Assembly: GCF_000300875.1 (NCBI RefSeq)
Contig: NZ_AMSG01000017.1
Span: forward strand, 1-64,000
Origin: Galbibacter marinus
GTDB taxonomy: Bacteria > Bacteroidota > Bacteroidia > Flavobacteriales > Flavobacteriaceae
Length of the DNA stretch: 64,000 nucleotides
Direction: 5' to 3'
Below the pieces are notes generated by a model, which saw only the letters and a program-made list of their open reading frames with translations, searched no databases and was not told where the DNA came from. Both the position numbers and the translations under genes were made by a program. Shown in pieces: positions 50,252 to 61,480 of the stretch. Position 1 is the stretch's first letter, and each line of letters begins with the position of its first letter.

Positions 50252-51027
50252 TAGCTTAGCTTCGTATTCAATTTTCTAAGTTTAATAGCGGTCAATACCT
50301 TTTTGGTATATCTCGGAAAATCGGCGTTTAAGATCCACCCAAAATAACCAGGTTCTTGTTCTAAAACCTCTTCTACCTTTCTCCCTTTATGTTTACCAAA
50401 AGCAAACACCTCGACACCATCCTCATCAAAGCCTATAAAACCTGCAAAGTCTGCTGTAACTCTACGGGTGGTGAAATTCGAGAGAAATTTCATATCATTT
50501 TCAAGCTCAGCATAACGATCAAGCTGTGATTTTAGCACCTCATAGGTAGCATTGGTATCCACCTCAGCACTATGCGCATCATCCAAACTTTTGCCACAGT
50601 AAAACTTATAAGCAGCGGAGAGGGTGCGTTGTTCCATTTTATGGAAGATGGTTTGTACATCTACACTTACTCTACTGCCCATATCAAAGTCGATATCAGA
50701 GCGAAGCATTTCCTCAGCAAGCACTGGGATGTCAAAACGATCTGAATTAAACCCAGCCAAATCACTGTCTTTTATCATTGCATATATGGTTTTGGAGAGC
50801 GCTTTAAAGGTTGGCTCATCCTTCACCTTTTCATCTGTGATCCCGTGAATTGCTGAAGATTCAGGAGGAATAGGCATCTCAGGGTTCACTAACCATGTCC
50901 TACTTTCCTTGTTTCCATTTGGAAATATTTTCAATATTGAGATTTCCACAACCCGATCTCTAGCAACATCGATCCCAGTTGTTTCAAGGTCAAAAAAGCA
51001 AATGGGTCTTGATAATTTTAGTTCCAT
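50251..51027 (-). CDS. 3'-5' exonuclease (DnaQ-like)
   Basis: ICFFDLETTGIDVARDRVVEI; AGFNSDRFDIPVLAEE. Start at MELKLSRP. Confidence 0.92.
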   Translation of the reverse strand: MELKLSRPICFFDLETTGIDVARDRVVEISILKIFPNGNKESRTWLVNPEMPIPPESSAIHGITDEKVKDEPTFKALSKTIYAMIKDSDLAGFNSDRFDIPVLAEEMLRSDIDFDMGSRVSVDVQTIFHKMEQRTLSAAYKFYCGKSLDDAHSAEVDTNATYEVLKSQLDRYAELENDMKFLSNFTTRRVTADFAGFIGFDEDGVEVFAFGKHKGRKVEEVLEQEPGYFGWILNADFPRYTKKVLTAIKLRKLNTKLS

Positions 51028-51454
51028 GTATGTATGATTCAAACGGTGAACTACCAAACAACAAAAATGTTTTTGGCTACCAATGGATCAGAATATTCAA
51101 CTGCTCCATTGGCGTACTCGCAAGTCCTTTTACGAGGTTTTTAACTCTAATTACTATTATACAAGTGTACGAAAAATGCCATCAAAAAACAAGGTCATTT
51201 AGATCCAAGCTACCATTAAGAGTGGGTTGGATGCAAGCTCCCTTTCCTTAAACAGTCTTCAGTACATGACAAAAGTTAAAAAGAGAGGAAAAACTAGTTC
51301 AAAAATCACAAACTAAGGACTTCTATATAAAACTAATATTCTCTATACTAAGATGAATAACTACCGCCTAATGATTTACAAAAAGGAACACTTGTCCAAT
51401 TAAAAAATACGTGAATATAAATCAATAGTTATATTAGCCACCTTACAAAGAACG

Positions 51455-52126
51455 TTAACTAATAAACTGAGTTTCTGGAAAATATCCCAATTTTAATAAT
51501 TCACTTTTATTATTGATTTTTTTTAAATACCCATTTTGTAAATAAACTATGCTATCAGCTAAACTCATTACCCTTTCATAGTCGTGATCTGTTACAATAA
51601 AACCTTTAGAGGATTTCATTTTCTTAATACAATCTATGATATAATCACCTACAATTGGGCTAACACCATTAAAGGGTTCGTCAAGCAAGATAAATTCCGC
51701 ATTGGAATTGATAAGCAGCAAAACTTCAATTATTCTTCTTTCGCCTGCTGATAATGCTTGATTTTTTTTATTTAGTAAAGGTCTTATATAATCATCCTCA
51801 AGGACACTTTTCCTGTTTTCTTTATGAAGGAATAAATTTATTAAATCCTTTATTGAAATGTTATTTGGCAAGAAGCTATCTTGGGGCATATAATTGATAA
51901 GATTTCTTCCATAAGTTATATTTTTTATTACCTTATCACCAATTCTAACAAATTTAGAGTCAGCCCTAACTGTTCCAAAAATAATTTTAAGAAGGGTTGA
52001 CTTTCCAGAGCCATTTCGACCAATTAAACCCTTAATCTCACCTTTTTGACAAGAAAGAAATACATCACTTAAAATAACTTTACCATTAAAGGATTTTACT
52101 ACGTTATCAACATGAAGACTATTCAT
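51455..52126 (-). CDS. ABC transporter ATP-binding protein
   Basis: GLIGRNGSGKSTLLKIIFG; LSAGERRIIEVLLL; FILLDEPFNG. Confidence 0.9.
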   Translation of the reverse strand: MNSLHVDNVVKSFNGKVILSDVFLSCQKGEIKGLIGRNGSGKSTLLKIIFGTVRADSKFVRIGDKVIKNITYGRNLINYMPQDSFLPNNISIKDLINLFLHKENRKSVLEDDYIRPLLNKKNQALSAGERRIIEVLLLINSNAEFILLDEPFNGVSPIVGDYIIDCIKKMKSSKGFIVTDHDYERVMSLADSIVYLQNGYLKKINNKSELLKLGYFPETQFIS

Positions 52127-52398
52127 ATTAGCGATAAAATTATTAGATTAACTACAGCAATAACAAAAGTTGAAATCCAAAGCGTATGGTTATTCAGTCC
52201 TAAGTTATAGTAATAATAGTACTGATATTTATTTCTTATTTCATAAAAGAAATATTGTAACAAAGGTGAAATAAATAAAAAGATCAATCCTATCATTTTC
52301 GGTTCGCCTCCGGATAATATTCCTATTAGTATTGCAACTGCATAAGATGTAAAGAATATCTTTTTTTGAAATAAAAGTATGTTCTTAATTATTCTCAA
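52123..52398 (-). CDS. small membrane protein (ABC partner?)
   Basis: 91 aa, hydrophobic; 4-bp overlap with the downstream ATPase gene. Confidence 0.6.
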   Translation of the reverse strand: MRIIKNILLFQKKIFFTSYAVAILIGILSGGEPKMIGLIFLFISPLLQYFFYEIRNKYQYYYYYNLGLNNHTLWISTFVIAVVNLIILSLI

Positions 52399-52819
52399 AA
52401 CACCAGTTTTAGATTATAACAAATATCACTATTTACTTGAGTAATCACCCTAGTATTAATCTCAAATATATTGATTTGTTTTTTAAATTCTCTAAACAAT
52501 CCCCATTACATTTATGACCATAGAAGTTAATGTTTTTTTTAGAGTTCACCCTAACATGTGATGAATATGCAATCTGGATCTTTTATCGGTTGATCATAAT
52601 TTAGAAATATATTCACGATAAATCAGGCACAAAAATATTATAACTTAAAAATTATGGAATTACACGCATTGGTTAACTTACACGTCTTTTTAATACGATT
52701 AACGAGCCATAAATGCATGCAAACATACCCAAGGACACTCGTTTAGAGCGCCACCCACAGAATTTAATAAAGTCAATATAATGTATTATGATTTTTTTGC
52801 TCCATTGTGAAAACAAGTC

Positions 52820-54169
52820 TTAAATTTTTTTGTTAGGATCCCAAGCCTCAAGATACTGAGCTATTCTTTGAATGAACTGTCCTCCGAGAGCTCCATTAAC
52901 CACACGGTGGTCATAACTGTGAGACAGGAACATCTTATGACGAATTCCAATAAAATCGCCCTCTGGAGTCTCTATCACCGCAGGTACTTTCCGTATGGCA
53001 CCCAAAGCCAGTATTGCCACTTGTGGTTGGTTGATAATTGGAGTTCCCATTACACTTCCAAATGCTCCTACATTGGTAACCGTATAAGTGCCTTGGGTAA
53101 TTTCATCGGGCTTTAGTTTATTAGCTCTAGCTCTAGCGGCTAGATCATTAACTCGCTTCGCCATACCAACCAAGTTTAATTGATCTGCGTTTTTAATTAC
53201 AGGAACAATTAAATTTCCGTCTTCTAAGGCTGCAGCCATTCCTAAATTTATATCTTTTTTCTTGATCACTTTATCACCTTGAACGGAAATATTGATCATC
53301 GGAAAGTCTTTAATAGTCTTGGCAACCGCTTGCATAAAAATGGGCGTAAAGGTCAATTTTTCACCTTCTCGTTTTAAAAACTGATCCTTCACCTTGTTTC
53401 TCCAGTTCCATATATTGGTCACATCAACCTCTATAAAACTCTGAACATGGGCAGAGGTTTTAACGCTATCAGTCATATGCTGGGCAATTAATTTACCCAT
53501 ACGGCTCATTTCTATAATTTCATCCTGACCATTTACAGATACAGGTGCACTTTGTGGAGCAACAGGAACTGATTTTAATTCCGGCTTTTGAACCTTATTA
53601 GATGGCTCAACACTCACCCCTTTTGAAGAATCTCCGTCTCCTTCAAGGTAAGCAAGGATGTCATTTTTAGTTACACGTCCATCTTTTCCAGTTCCTTGAA
53701 TTCGTTCTAATTCATCTAAAGATATATTCTCTTGCTTTGCAATGTTTTTCACCAATGGAGAATAAAAACGCTCAGAAGAAGCATAGTCTGGGGTAGTTTC
53801 TAGACCTTGCTTTAGATCATCCATCTGCATTTCCAACTCCTGAGCACCAGAAATCCCCCTAGACTCTTCAATCTCAGTTTCAACTTCAGTTTCTTCATTA
53901 GTCTCAACAACGCCTTGAGGATCATCACCATCAGTTTCTATTATAGCCAATACATCCCCTACTTTGGCCACATCATCAACATTAAAAAATTTCTCAACCA
54001 AAACTCCATCCACTTCACTTGGGACCTCGGAATCAACTTTATCAGTTGCAATTTCCAAAACAGCCTCATCAGCTTCAATGGTATCTCCAACTTCTTTTAA
54101 CCAAGAAGTGATTGTCGCCTCTGCAACACTTTCCCCCATTTGAGGAAGTTTTAATTCTATTTTTGCCAT
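52820..54169 (-). CDS. 2-oxo acid dehydrogenase E2 (dihydrolipoamide acyltransferase)
   Basis: EIATDKVDSEVPSEVDGVL lipoyl domain; SHSYDHRVVNGALGGQFI catalytic domain. Confidence 0.95.
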   Translation of the reverse strand: MAKIELKLPQMGESVAEATITSWLKEVGDTIEADEAVLEIATDKVDSEVPSEVDGVLVEKFFNVDDVAKVGDVLAIIETDGDDPQGVVETNEETEVETEIEESRGISGAQELEMQMDDLKQGLETTPDYASSERFYSPLVKNIAKQENISLDELERIQGTGKDGRVTKNDILAYLEGDGDSSKGVSVEPSNKVQKPELKSVPVAPQSAPVSVNGQDEIIEMSRMGKLIAQHMTDSVKTSAHVQSFIEVDVTNIWNWRNKVKDQFLKREGEKLTFTPIFMQAVAKTIKDFPMINISVQGDKVIKKKDINLGMAAALEDGNLIVPVIKNADQLNLVGMAKRVNDLAARARANKLKPDEITQGTYTVTNVGAFGSVMGTPIINQPQVAILALGAIRKVPAVIETPEGDFIGIRHKMFLSHSYDHRVVNGALGGQFIQRIAQYLEAWDPNKKI

Positions 54170-54266
54170 ATCGATAAATTAGCGCTTTTAAATGATGTTA
54201 TAATTGCGAAAATAATAAAAAATATGCTTTTTTGTTAATTATAATTTACAAAACATTCTTTCTAGC

Positions 54267-54887
54267 TTAGGAGCCTTTTAGGGAATTTTCAAATGGAATG
54301 CGGTTTAAAATACTTCTTCCCAAGGTAACTTCATCGGCATACTCTAATTCATCTCCCACCGCAATACCTCTTGCAATAGTCGATGTTTTTATGGAATGAC
54401 CTTCCAACTGTTTAAAGATATAAAAATTGGTTGTATCTCCTTCCATTGTTGAACTTAAAGCAAAGATAATTTCTTTAATCTCCCCCAATTTTACTTTTTC
54501 TACCAAACTTACAATGTTCAAATCGGAGGGCCCGACTCCATCCATCGGGGAGATTTTACCACCTAGAACATGATAAACCCCTTTGAACTGCCCAGTGTTT
54601 TCGATAGCCATAACATCTCTAATATCTTCGACGACACAGACAAGGGTTCGATCTCTTTTGGTACTTGAACAAATCTCACATAACTCTCGATCAGAAATGT
54701 TGTTACAGTTTTTGCAGTATCTCACCTGAGTTCGCAACATCTGTAAAGACTCGGCTAATTCCAAGGTTTGTTGTTCTGGCTGCCTGAGTAAATGCAACAC
54801 CAATCGCAAGGCGGTACGTTTACCGATCCCTGGTAATTGTGAAACCTCATTCACCGCGTTTTCCAATAGTTTTGATGAAAATTCCAT
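54267..54887 (-). CDS. recR: recombination protein RecR
   Basis: [53 protein letters not shown]. Confidence 0.97.
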   Translation of the reverse strand: MEFSSKLLENAVNEVSQLPGIGKRTALRLVLHLLRQPEQQTLELAESLQMLRTQVRYCKNCNNISDRELCEICSSTKRDRTLVCVVEDIRDVMAIENTGQFKGVYHVLGGKISPMDGVGPSDLNIVSLVEKVKLGEIKEIIFALSSTMEGDTTNFYIFKQLEGHSIKTSTIARGIAVGDELEYADEVTLGRSILNRIPFENSLKGS

Positions 54888-54965
54888 TGGTGCGAAATTA
54901 CGATTTTAAGACACAAATCTGAATAATATCCAATAGATTTGCAGATCAATACTGAAAAATTGGTA

Positions 54966-56450
54966 ATGAAACCTAGCTTTATACTATTAATTCTTGCTTT
55001 ATATTTTGTGGTTTTACTGGTTATCTCTTTAGTAACCAGTGACAAGGAGGAAGACAACGAAAATTTCTTTAAAGCAAAAAGACAATCACCGTGGTTTGTG
55101 GTTGCCTTTGGAATGATCGGCGCTTCGCTAAGCGGGGTGACCTTTATCTCAGTCCCTGGATGGGTAGAAGCTTCGCAATTTAGTTATATGCAGGTGGTCC
55201 TAGGCTACCTTTTAGGGTATTTAATCATAGGGACTGTTCTACTTCCTTTGTATTACCGAATGAACCTCACCTCTATTTACGCCTATTTAGAACAACGTTT
55301 CGGCAATTACAGCTATAAAACAGGAGCGTCATTTTTCATACTCTCTAGAGTGGTTGGCTCAAGTTTTAGACTGTTTCTGGTAGCAAATGTACTGCAGACC
55401 CTTGCATTTGACGCCATGGGTATTCCCTATTGGCTTACTGTAACCATCACCATTACCCTAATTTGGCTCTACACCTTTAAAAGTGGTATAAAAACGATCG
55501 TTTGGACAGACACCCTTCAAACTCTTTTCATGTTAATTGCCCTTGGGATAACCACAGTGGTCCTATATAATGAAATGAATATAACCCAAGGAATTATTTC
55601 CTATATTTCTGATAATTCACTATCAAAGATTTTCTTTTTTGAGGATGTAAACAGTGGGGATTATTTCTGGAAACAATTTTTATCGGGCGCCTTTATCGCT
55701 ATTGTAATGACTGGTCTAGACCAAGATATGATGCAAAAAAACTTAAGTTGTCGCACCTTGAGGGATTCTCAGAAAAACATGTTTTGGTTTACGATAATTC
55801 TAACGGTAGTGAACCTGGTATTTATGAGCTTAGGCGTGCTTTTAACAGTCTATGCACAGCAAAACGGAATTGATGCTCACAAAGATGAACTCTTCCCCGT
55901 TTTAGCCAAAGATTATTTAGGGCCCGTAGTGTTTATCTCTTTTATCATAGGACTTATAGCGGCCGCATACAGTAGTGCCGATAGCGCCTTAACCTCATTA
56001 ACTACAAGTTTCAGTGTCGATATCCTAGAGATTGACAAAAAGCACTCTCTTAAAAAACAGGTAAGGATTCGTAAACGTGTTCACCTTTTACTTTCTCTTG
56101 TTTTTATAATTGTTGTTATAAGTTTTAAATACATTATAAAAGACGAAAGTGTAATCGCTAAGTTATTTATTTTTACCGGTTACACCTATGGCCCTTTACT
56201 TGGTATGTATAGTTTTGGCCTCTTTACAAAACTTAAAACCAAAGACAAACTCATCCCTTATGTTGCGTTGTGCTCCCCTGTTCTGGCCTATTTTATCAGC
56301 CTTTACAGCAATCGTTACCTTGGATTTGATTTCGGATTTTTTGTTCTCATTCTAAATGGTGCCCTAACCTTTATCGGGCTATTGATATTTAGCGATTTTA
56401 AATCTAATAGACTAAACAAATCAATACTGCCCAGTGGAGAGCAACACTAA
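54966..56450 (+). CDS. sodium:solute symporter (SSS family)
   Basis: GMIGASLSGVTFISVPGWVEA; ADSALTSLTTSFSVDIL. Start at MKPSFILL. Confidence 0.92.
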   Translation: MKPSFILLILALYFVVLLVISLVTSDKEEDNENFFKAKRQSPWFVVAFGMIGASLSGVTFISVPGWVEASQFSYMQVVLGYLLGYLIIGTVLLPLYYRMNLTSIYAYLEQRFGNYSYKTGASFFILSRVVGSSFRLFLVANVLQTLAFDAMGIPYWLTVTITITLIWLYTFKSGIKTIVWTDTLQTLFMLIALGITTVVLYNEMNITQGIISYISDNSLSKIFFFEDVNSGDYFWKQFLSGAFIAIVMTGLDQDMMQKNLSCRTLRDSQKNMFWFTIILTVVNLVFMSLGVLLTVYAQQNGIDAHKDELFPVLAKDYLGPVVFISFIIGLIAAAYSSADSALTSLTTSFSVDILEIDKKHSLKKQVRIRKRVHLLLSLVFIIVVISFKYIIKDESVIAKLFIFTGYTYGPLLGMYSFGLFTKLKTKDKLIPYVALCSPVLAYFISLYSNRYLGFDFGFFVLILNGALTFIGLLIFSDFKSNRLNKSILPSGEQH

Positions 56451-56780
56451 AGTACAAGCCTGTTCAACTATAATACCATGAGATTTTAATATGGCATAAA
56501 ATTCGGGGTTTTCAGTTCCTGGATTAAAAAGGACACGTCTGGGTTTTAAATCAACGATATATTGGTAATACTCTTGTTGATTAGTAGGATTCAAATAAAG
56601 ACTTACGGTATGGATATTTTCAAAATCTACTGGCTGCATTGAAATATCAACTCCTGCTACATTTCCTTCTTTTAGGCCAACGGCAACTGTTTCTATATTG
56701 TTGGCAGAAAGACGCTGCAAAGCCAAATAACTATAGCGACTTGGATTAAGTGAGGCTCCTATAACTAAAGTTTTTTTCAT
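56421..56780 (-). CDS. CoA-binding (YccU-like) protein
   Basis: MKKTLVIGASLNPSRYSYLALQRL; VLFNPGTENPEF. Confidence 0.88.
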   Translation of the reverse strand: MKKTLVIGASLNPSRYSYLALQRLSANNIETVAVGLKEGNVAGVDISMQPVDFENIHTVSLYLNPTNQQEYYQYIVDLKPRRVLFNPGTENPEFYAILKSHGIIVEQACTLVLLSTGQY

Positions 56781-56866
56781 GTTAAAAAGTGTTAAATGCT
56801 GTAACAGTATCACAAATCAAACGTCAACTAAGTAATATCAATCAACAATCAAAAAACGATCAATCA

Positions 56867-59338
56867 ATGAAACATGCATTTTTATTTTGCGCATTATTAT
56901 TTTCTTATTTTTCACATTCACAAAACAGTATCCAATCTGAAGCACTACCAAAAATAGGAACTATTAATGGAACGGTAATCGATCAGTCCCTAAAACAGCC
57001 AATTCCTTACGCCACAGTGGCAATCAAATCAGATGACAGCGTTATCCAAGGCGGCATAACAGAGGAAGATGGTGGTTTTAAACTCACTAACATTAGTGCA
57101 GGAAAACACATTTTAGAAGTACAATTTATAGGATATCAAACCTATCAGAAAAACATTACAATTTCTACAGAGAACTATAAGGTTAATTTAGGCACCATAG
57201 CTTTAGTTGAAAATGTTACCGAACTAGAGGGAGTAAGTGTAGTGGCAGAGCGATCCACCATCGAACAAAAAATTGACCGAAAAGTAATCAATGTCGGTAA
57301 GGATCTCACCACTCAAGGTGCCTCCGCCTCTGATATTATGAACAACCTGCCTTCCATTAATGTAGACCAACAAACAGGTGCATTGAGCATGCGTGGAAAT
57401 TCAAATGTGCGAGTAATGGTCGATGGAAAGCTATCAAATGTTCCTGTAGAGCAGTTACTTAAACAAATCCCTTCCACCTCAATTAAACAGATTGAGCTCA
57501 TCACTAACCCTTCAGCAAAGTACAACCCTGAAGGAATGAGTGGTATTATTAACATCATTCTTCACAAGAACGCTAATATTGGTTTTAATGGTAATTTAAG
57601 TGTTGGTTTAGCTTATGAGGATCAAGCGAAATTCAATAGTGCACTAGACCTCAATTACCGAAATGGCAAATTAAACCTCTACGGAAGTTATGGGAATAAT
57701 ATTAGTAAATACACAAATGATGGTAGGATCGAAAGATTCGATGACCCAGCTTCAACAGGTTTCAATGAAAATCAAGTACAATTATTGGACTTTTTAAACA
57801 ATAGAAAGTCGCACCTTTATAAATTAGGCGTTGATTATTTCATCAATGAAAAGAACACTTTTTCAGTATTTACCAATCAAAATTTATACGATGGTAAGTT
57901 CAATGGTCAAACCGATATCATAAACATGGACCCAAGTGTGTCGGACACCAGACAAGTCTTTACGCAAAACAATAACAACCACAATGAACAATACAATGTC
58001 GTCTACAAACGGGATTTTGAGAAAGACGGCCATAATATAGAACTTGAGGTCGACTATAGTAATTTCGAAAATGAGGAAGATGCAGATTTCAGATTCATGG
58101 GCACTTCAGTTCAACCTGATTACCTAGACTTTGTGGATACACGTAGACAACAAACCATTGCAAATTTAGATTATGTCAATCCACTCTCAGAGAATTCAAA
58201 GTTAGAACTTGGATTGGAATACCGCACTTTTGAAACTAACGTAGACTACTCCTCCACTGGTCTTAGCTATAATGAACAAGGAAATTTAATTCCAACACCA
58301 GATACCGATTTTGTATATGGAATGGACATTTATTCCGCGTATGCCACCTTTGGTCAAAATTTTGATAAATGGAGTTATCAACTTGGGGCACGTATGGAGG
58401 ACGTAGGTGTTGCCGCTGACACGAACAACGTGCGTAGTTTCACCGATGATTATCTGGAAATTTATCCATCAGCATTTGTCACCTATTCTCCTAGCGAAAA
58501 GAACCAATTCCAAATGAGCTTTAGCCGTAGGGTGGATCGACCAGGCCTTGGCCAAGTCAACCCGATAAGGGAATGGAGTACGCCAAAAATCTCCTCTTAT
58601 GGAAATGAAGAGCTTTTGCCACAATTCACTAATTCCTATGAGATCAATTACACTAGAAGGTTAAACAACGGTAGCCTTACATTTGGAATGTACTATAGAA
58701 CCATTGAAGATGAAATCAACCAGGTCCTCAATGTAGACCGATTAGATCTTACAAAGCAAATACTCACTTATGGAAATTTTGATAACACCAACGCCTATGG
58801 TTTTGAAGTATCATCGAACTACAAACCCCTTAGTTGGTGGAATATTAATGCCAGCGTTGATATGTATACACAAACCCAACGTGGTTTAACTGAGCTATTA
58901 AATCCTAGTGATAATGACCCGAGTGTTGATGACATTATAACTGAGGAGGTGGAAGTGGATAATGTAGCTTTTAACGCAAGATTGAATAATAATTTCACCA
59001 TCACTAAAAAACTTAGTCTATCCTTATTTGGATTCTATAGAGGTGAAAATGAAAGCCTACAACTGACCACAAAACCAATGTATTTCGTAAATACTGGTGC
59101 TCGATATAGCTTCGCAGATGGAAAAGGAAGCTTTAGCCTAAATTTCAATGACGTATTTAACACCATGAAATTTGGTCTTGAAGGAGAACGTCCTTATAGA
59201 CAAAACGGAACTTTCAATTGGGAAAGTAGAACCATTTATGCAGGTATTACCTATAGATTTGGTGATGGGAAAAATAGAAAAGTAAACCGCAAAAACAGAG
59301 ACGATAATACCAAAGAATCTAGTGGTGGCTTTCTATAA
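56867..59338 (+). CDS. TonB-dependent receptor, outer membrane beta-barrel family
   Basis: Signal peptide; CarboxypepD_reg-like GTVIDQSLKQPIPYATV; plug MRGNSNVRVMVDGKLSNVP; C-terminal barrel. Confidence 0.92.
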   Translation: MKHAFLFCALLFSYFSHSQNSIQSEALPKIGTINGTVIDQSLKQPIPYATVAIKSDDSVIQGGITEEDGGFKLTNISAGKHILEVQFIGYQTYQKNITISTENYKVNLGTIALVENVTELEGVSVVAERSTIEQKIDRKVINVGKDLTTQGASASDIMNNLPSINVDQQTGALSMRGNSNVRVMVDGKLSNVPVEQLLKQIPSTSIKQIELITNPSAKYNPEGMSGIINIILHKNANIGFNGNLSVGLAYEDQAKFNSALDLNYRNGKLNLYGSYGNNISKYTNDGRIERFDDPASTGFNENQVQLLDFLNNRKSHLYKLGVDYFINEKNTFSVFTNQNLYDGKFNGQTDIINMDPSVSDTRQVFTQNNNNHNEQYNVVYKRDFEKDGHNIELEVDYSNFENEEDADFRFMGTSVQPDYLDFVDTRRQQTIANLDYVNPLSENSKLELGLEYRTFETNVDYSSTGLSYNEQGNLIPTPDTDFVYGMDIYSAYATFGQNFDKWSYQLGARMEDVGVAADTNNVRSFTDDYLEIYPSAFVTYSPSEKNQFQMSFSRRVDRPGLGQVNPIREWSTPKISSYGNEELLPQFTNSYEINYTRRLNNGSLTFGMYYRTIEDEINQVLNVDRLDLTKQILTYGNFDNTNAYGFEVSSNYKPLSWWNINASVDMYTQTQRGLTELLNPSDNDPSVDDIITEEVEVDNVAFNARLNNNFTITKKLSLSLFGFYRGENESLQLTTKPMYFVNTGARYSFADGKGSFSLNFNDVFNTMKFGLEGERPYRQNGTFNWESRTIYAGITYRFGDGKNRKVNRKNRDDNTKESSGGFL

Positions 59339-59403
59339 AAAATTAATTGCTGTAATTTTCTCATTATAGTTGATGGTTAGTGTTATTTACAGCGATTATG
59401 CAA

Positions 59404-59426
59404 AAACCCGGGGTTTTCCCGGGTTT
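59404..59426. terminator. Hairpin terminator
   Basis: AAACCCGGG-gtttt-CCCGGGTTT between convergent genes. Confidence 0.75.
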
Positions 59427-59453
59427 GATATTTTAATGAGATTGTTACTTACC

Positions 59454-61388
59454 TTAATAATCGAAGCGCTTAAAGGCTTCAATGGCGGCATAATCCGCTA
59501 AACCAAGGTCCCTGTAATGTTTAGCGGTTTCTTTGTTTCTCTCCTCAGCCCGGACCCAAAACTCTCTGAGATCTTCTCCTTGGAATAACACACCATCTTT
59601 TTGACTTTGATGGAAGAAAATGGCTTTTCGTTTTCTGAGCACTTGGTCTGGACTCATTGGAACTGCCATATCTATTTCATGAATTTCCCACTCATGCCAT
59701 GCGCCTCTGTAGAGCCACAACCAACATTGATCCATATACGATTGAGATTTGAGCTCTGCCATAGCTTTAAACACGGCATCTAAACACACTTTATGGGTTC
59801 CATGAGGATCTGCAAGATCACCAGCGGCATATACCTGATGTGGTTGGATATCACTTATTAATTTTTTAACAATTGCGATATCATCTTGGGATAAAGGATT
59901 CTTTTTAATTGTTCCTGTTTCGTAAAATGGAAGGTTTAAAAAATGAACTTGTTCATCGGGCACATTTAAATAACGCGTAGCGGCGATGGATTCTCTCTTT
60001 CTTATCAAACCTTTTAATTCTCGAACCTCAAGTGGATCAATTTCATTTTCTCTTTGATCTTCAATAGCCTTGGTAGCCTTTTGCAACTTATCAACACCCT
60101 TACAATTGGGCAAGAAATCCATGGCAACCTCAGCAAATTTAAGTGCATCAGCATTAGAGACGGCAATGTTTCCAGAGGTTTGATAAGCGATATGTACCTC
60201 ATGTCCTTGTTCCACTAGACGATCAAAAGTCCCTCCCATTGAAATGACATCATCATCAGGATGTGGACTAAATATTATAACTCGTTTTTTCTCTGGAGAT
60301 TTTCGCTCGGGACGGTTGCTATCATCGGCGTTGGGTTTTCCACCAGGCCAACCCGTTATGGTATGCTGTAGCTTATTAAACATATCAATGTTCAATTGAT
60401 AAGTCGATCCTTTTTCTGTAATCAAAGAAGCCAGACCGTGTTCGTTGTAGTCCTTATCAGTTAGGCGAAGAATTGACTTATCTACCTTACGACACAACCA
60501 CACTACTGCTCTTTTCATCAAAGCTTCGCTCCACTGTACCTCACCCACAAGCCATGGAGATTCAAAACGAGTTAACATCGAAGCTGCTTCTGTGTTAAGC
60601 ACCATAGTCGTGTTGAGATGCTCCTGCAGATAAGTCGCAGGAATTTGAGGAAGTATTTCTCCTTCAATAGTTTGTTTTACTACTTCAGCCTTTTTATGAC
60701 CCCAAGCTAAAAGAACAATGCGTTTGGCGGAAAACACCGTACCCACACCCATGGTTATGGCTTTTTTAGGAACGTTTTCAATACCGTGAAAACCTGATGA
60801 AGCATCCTCTCTCGTTAACTGGTCTAAGGTTATACTTCGGGTTATGGAATTGTAGTGAGAACCAGGCTCGTTAAACCCAATATGCCCTGTTCGACCAATA
60901 CCTAATAACTGAAAATCTATTCCACCAAATGATTTTATCTTTTGCTCATACCCCTGACAATAGGCAGGAATATCCTGTTGAGCTATAGTACCATCTGGAA
61001 TGAAAATATTTTCTTTAGGAATATCGATATGGTTGAACAAATGTTCATTCATAAAATGGTGATAACTGTGAATGCTCTCTGGATTCATTGGAAAGTATTC
61101 ATCCAAGTTGAAACTAACCACATTTTTAAAACTCAACCCATTTTCCCTATGCATTTTTACAAGTTCATCATACACACGGATCGGAGAAGAACCAGTAGCT
61201 AGACCAAGTACACAAGTCTCCCCTCTGTTATTTTTATCAACAATCAGATCAGCAATTTCTCTAGCTACCAAAAGGGAAGCCTCTGAGGAACTTTCAAAAA
61301 CGACGTTATGTATTTTTTCATAGCGATTGTCTTCGTGTGAACCCGCTTTCTCGTAGGATATTGATTTTTTCTTTATTAAGTGTTCCAT
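59454..61388 (-). CDS. nagB: glucosamine-6-phosphate deaminase fused to LmbE/PIG-L-like deacetylase
   Basis: NagB: VLGLATGSSPIRVYDEL, SFNLDEYFPM, LGIGRTGHIGFNEPGS. LmbE: IIFSPHPDDDVISMGG and AGDLADPHGTHKVC. Confidence 0.93.
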   Translation of the reverse strand: MEHLIKKKSISYEKAGSHEDNRYEKIHNVVFESSSEASLLVAREIADLIVDKNNRGETCVLGLATGSSPIRVYDELVKMHRENGLSFKNVVSFNLDEYFPMNPESIHSYHHFMNEHLFNHIDIPKENIFIPDGTIAQQDIPAYCQGYEQKIKSFGGIDFQLLGIGRTGHIGFNEPGSHYNSITRSITLDQLTREDASSGFHGIENVPKKAITMGVGTVFSAKRIVLLAWGHKKAEVVKQTIEGEILPQIPATYLQEHLNTTMVLNTEAASMLTRFESPWLVGEVQWSEALMKRAVVWLCRKVDKSILRLTDKDYNEHGLASLITEKGSTYQLNIDMFNKLQHTITGWPGGKPNADDSNRPERKSPEKKRVIIFSPHPDDDVISMGGTFDRLVEQGHEVHIAYQTSGNIAVSNADALKFAEVAMDFLPNCKGVDKLQKATKAIEDQRENEIDPLEVRELKGLIRKRESIAATRYLNVPDEQVHFLNLPFYETGTIKKNPLSQDDIAIVKKLISDIQPHQVYAAGDLADPHGTHKVCLDAVFKAMAELKSQSYMDQCWLWLYRGAWHEWEIHEIDMAVPMSPDQVLRKRKAIFFHQSQKDGVLFQGEDLREFWVRAEERNKETAKHYRDLGLADYAAIEAFKRFDY

Positions 61389-61480
61389 ATACAGTGTATG
61401 TTAAAGCAATTGTACTAAAGTTATAACATTCTTGAACAACTAACAACCATATGGTAAAAGTTAGTCGTATGCTACTGTTC

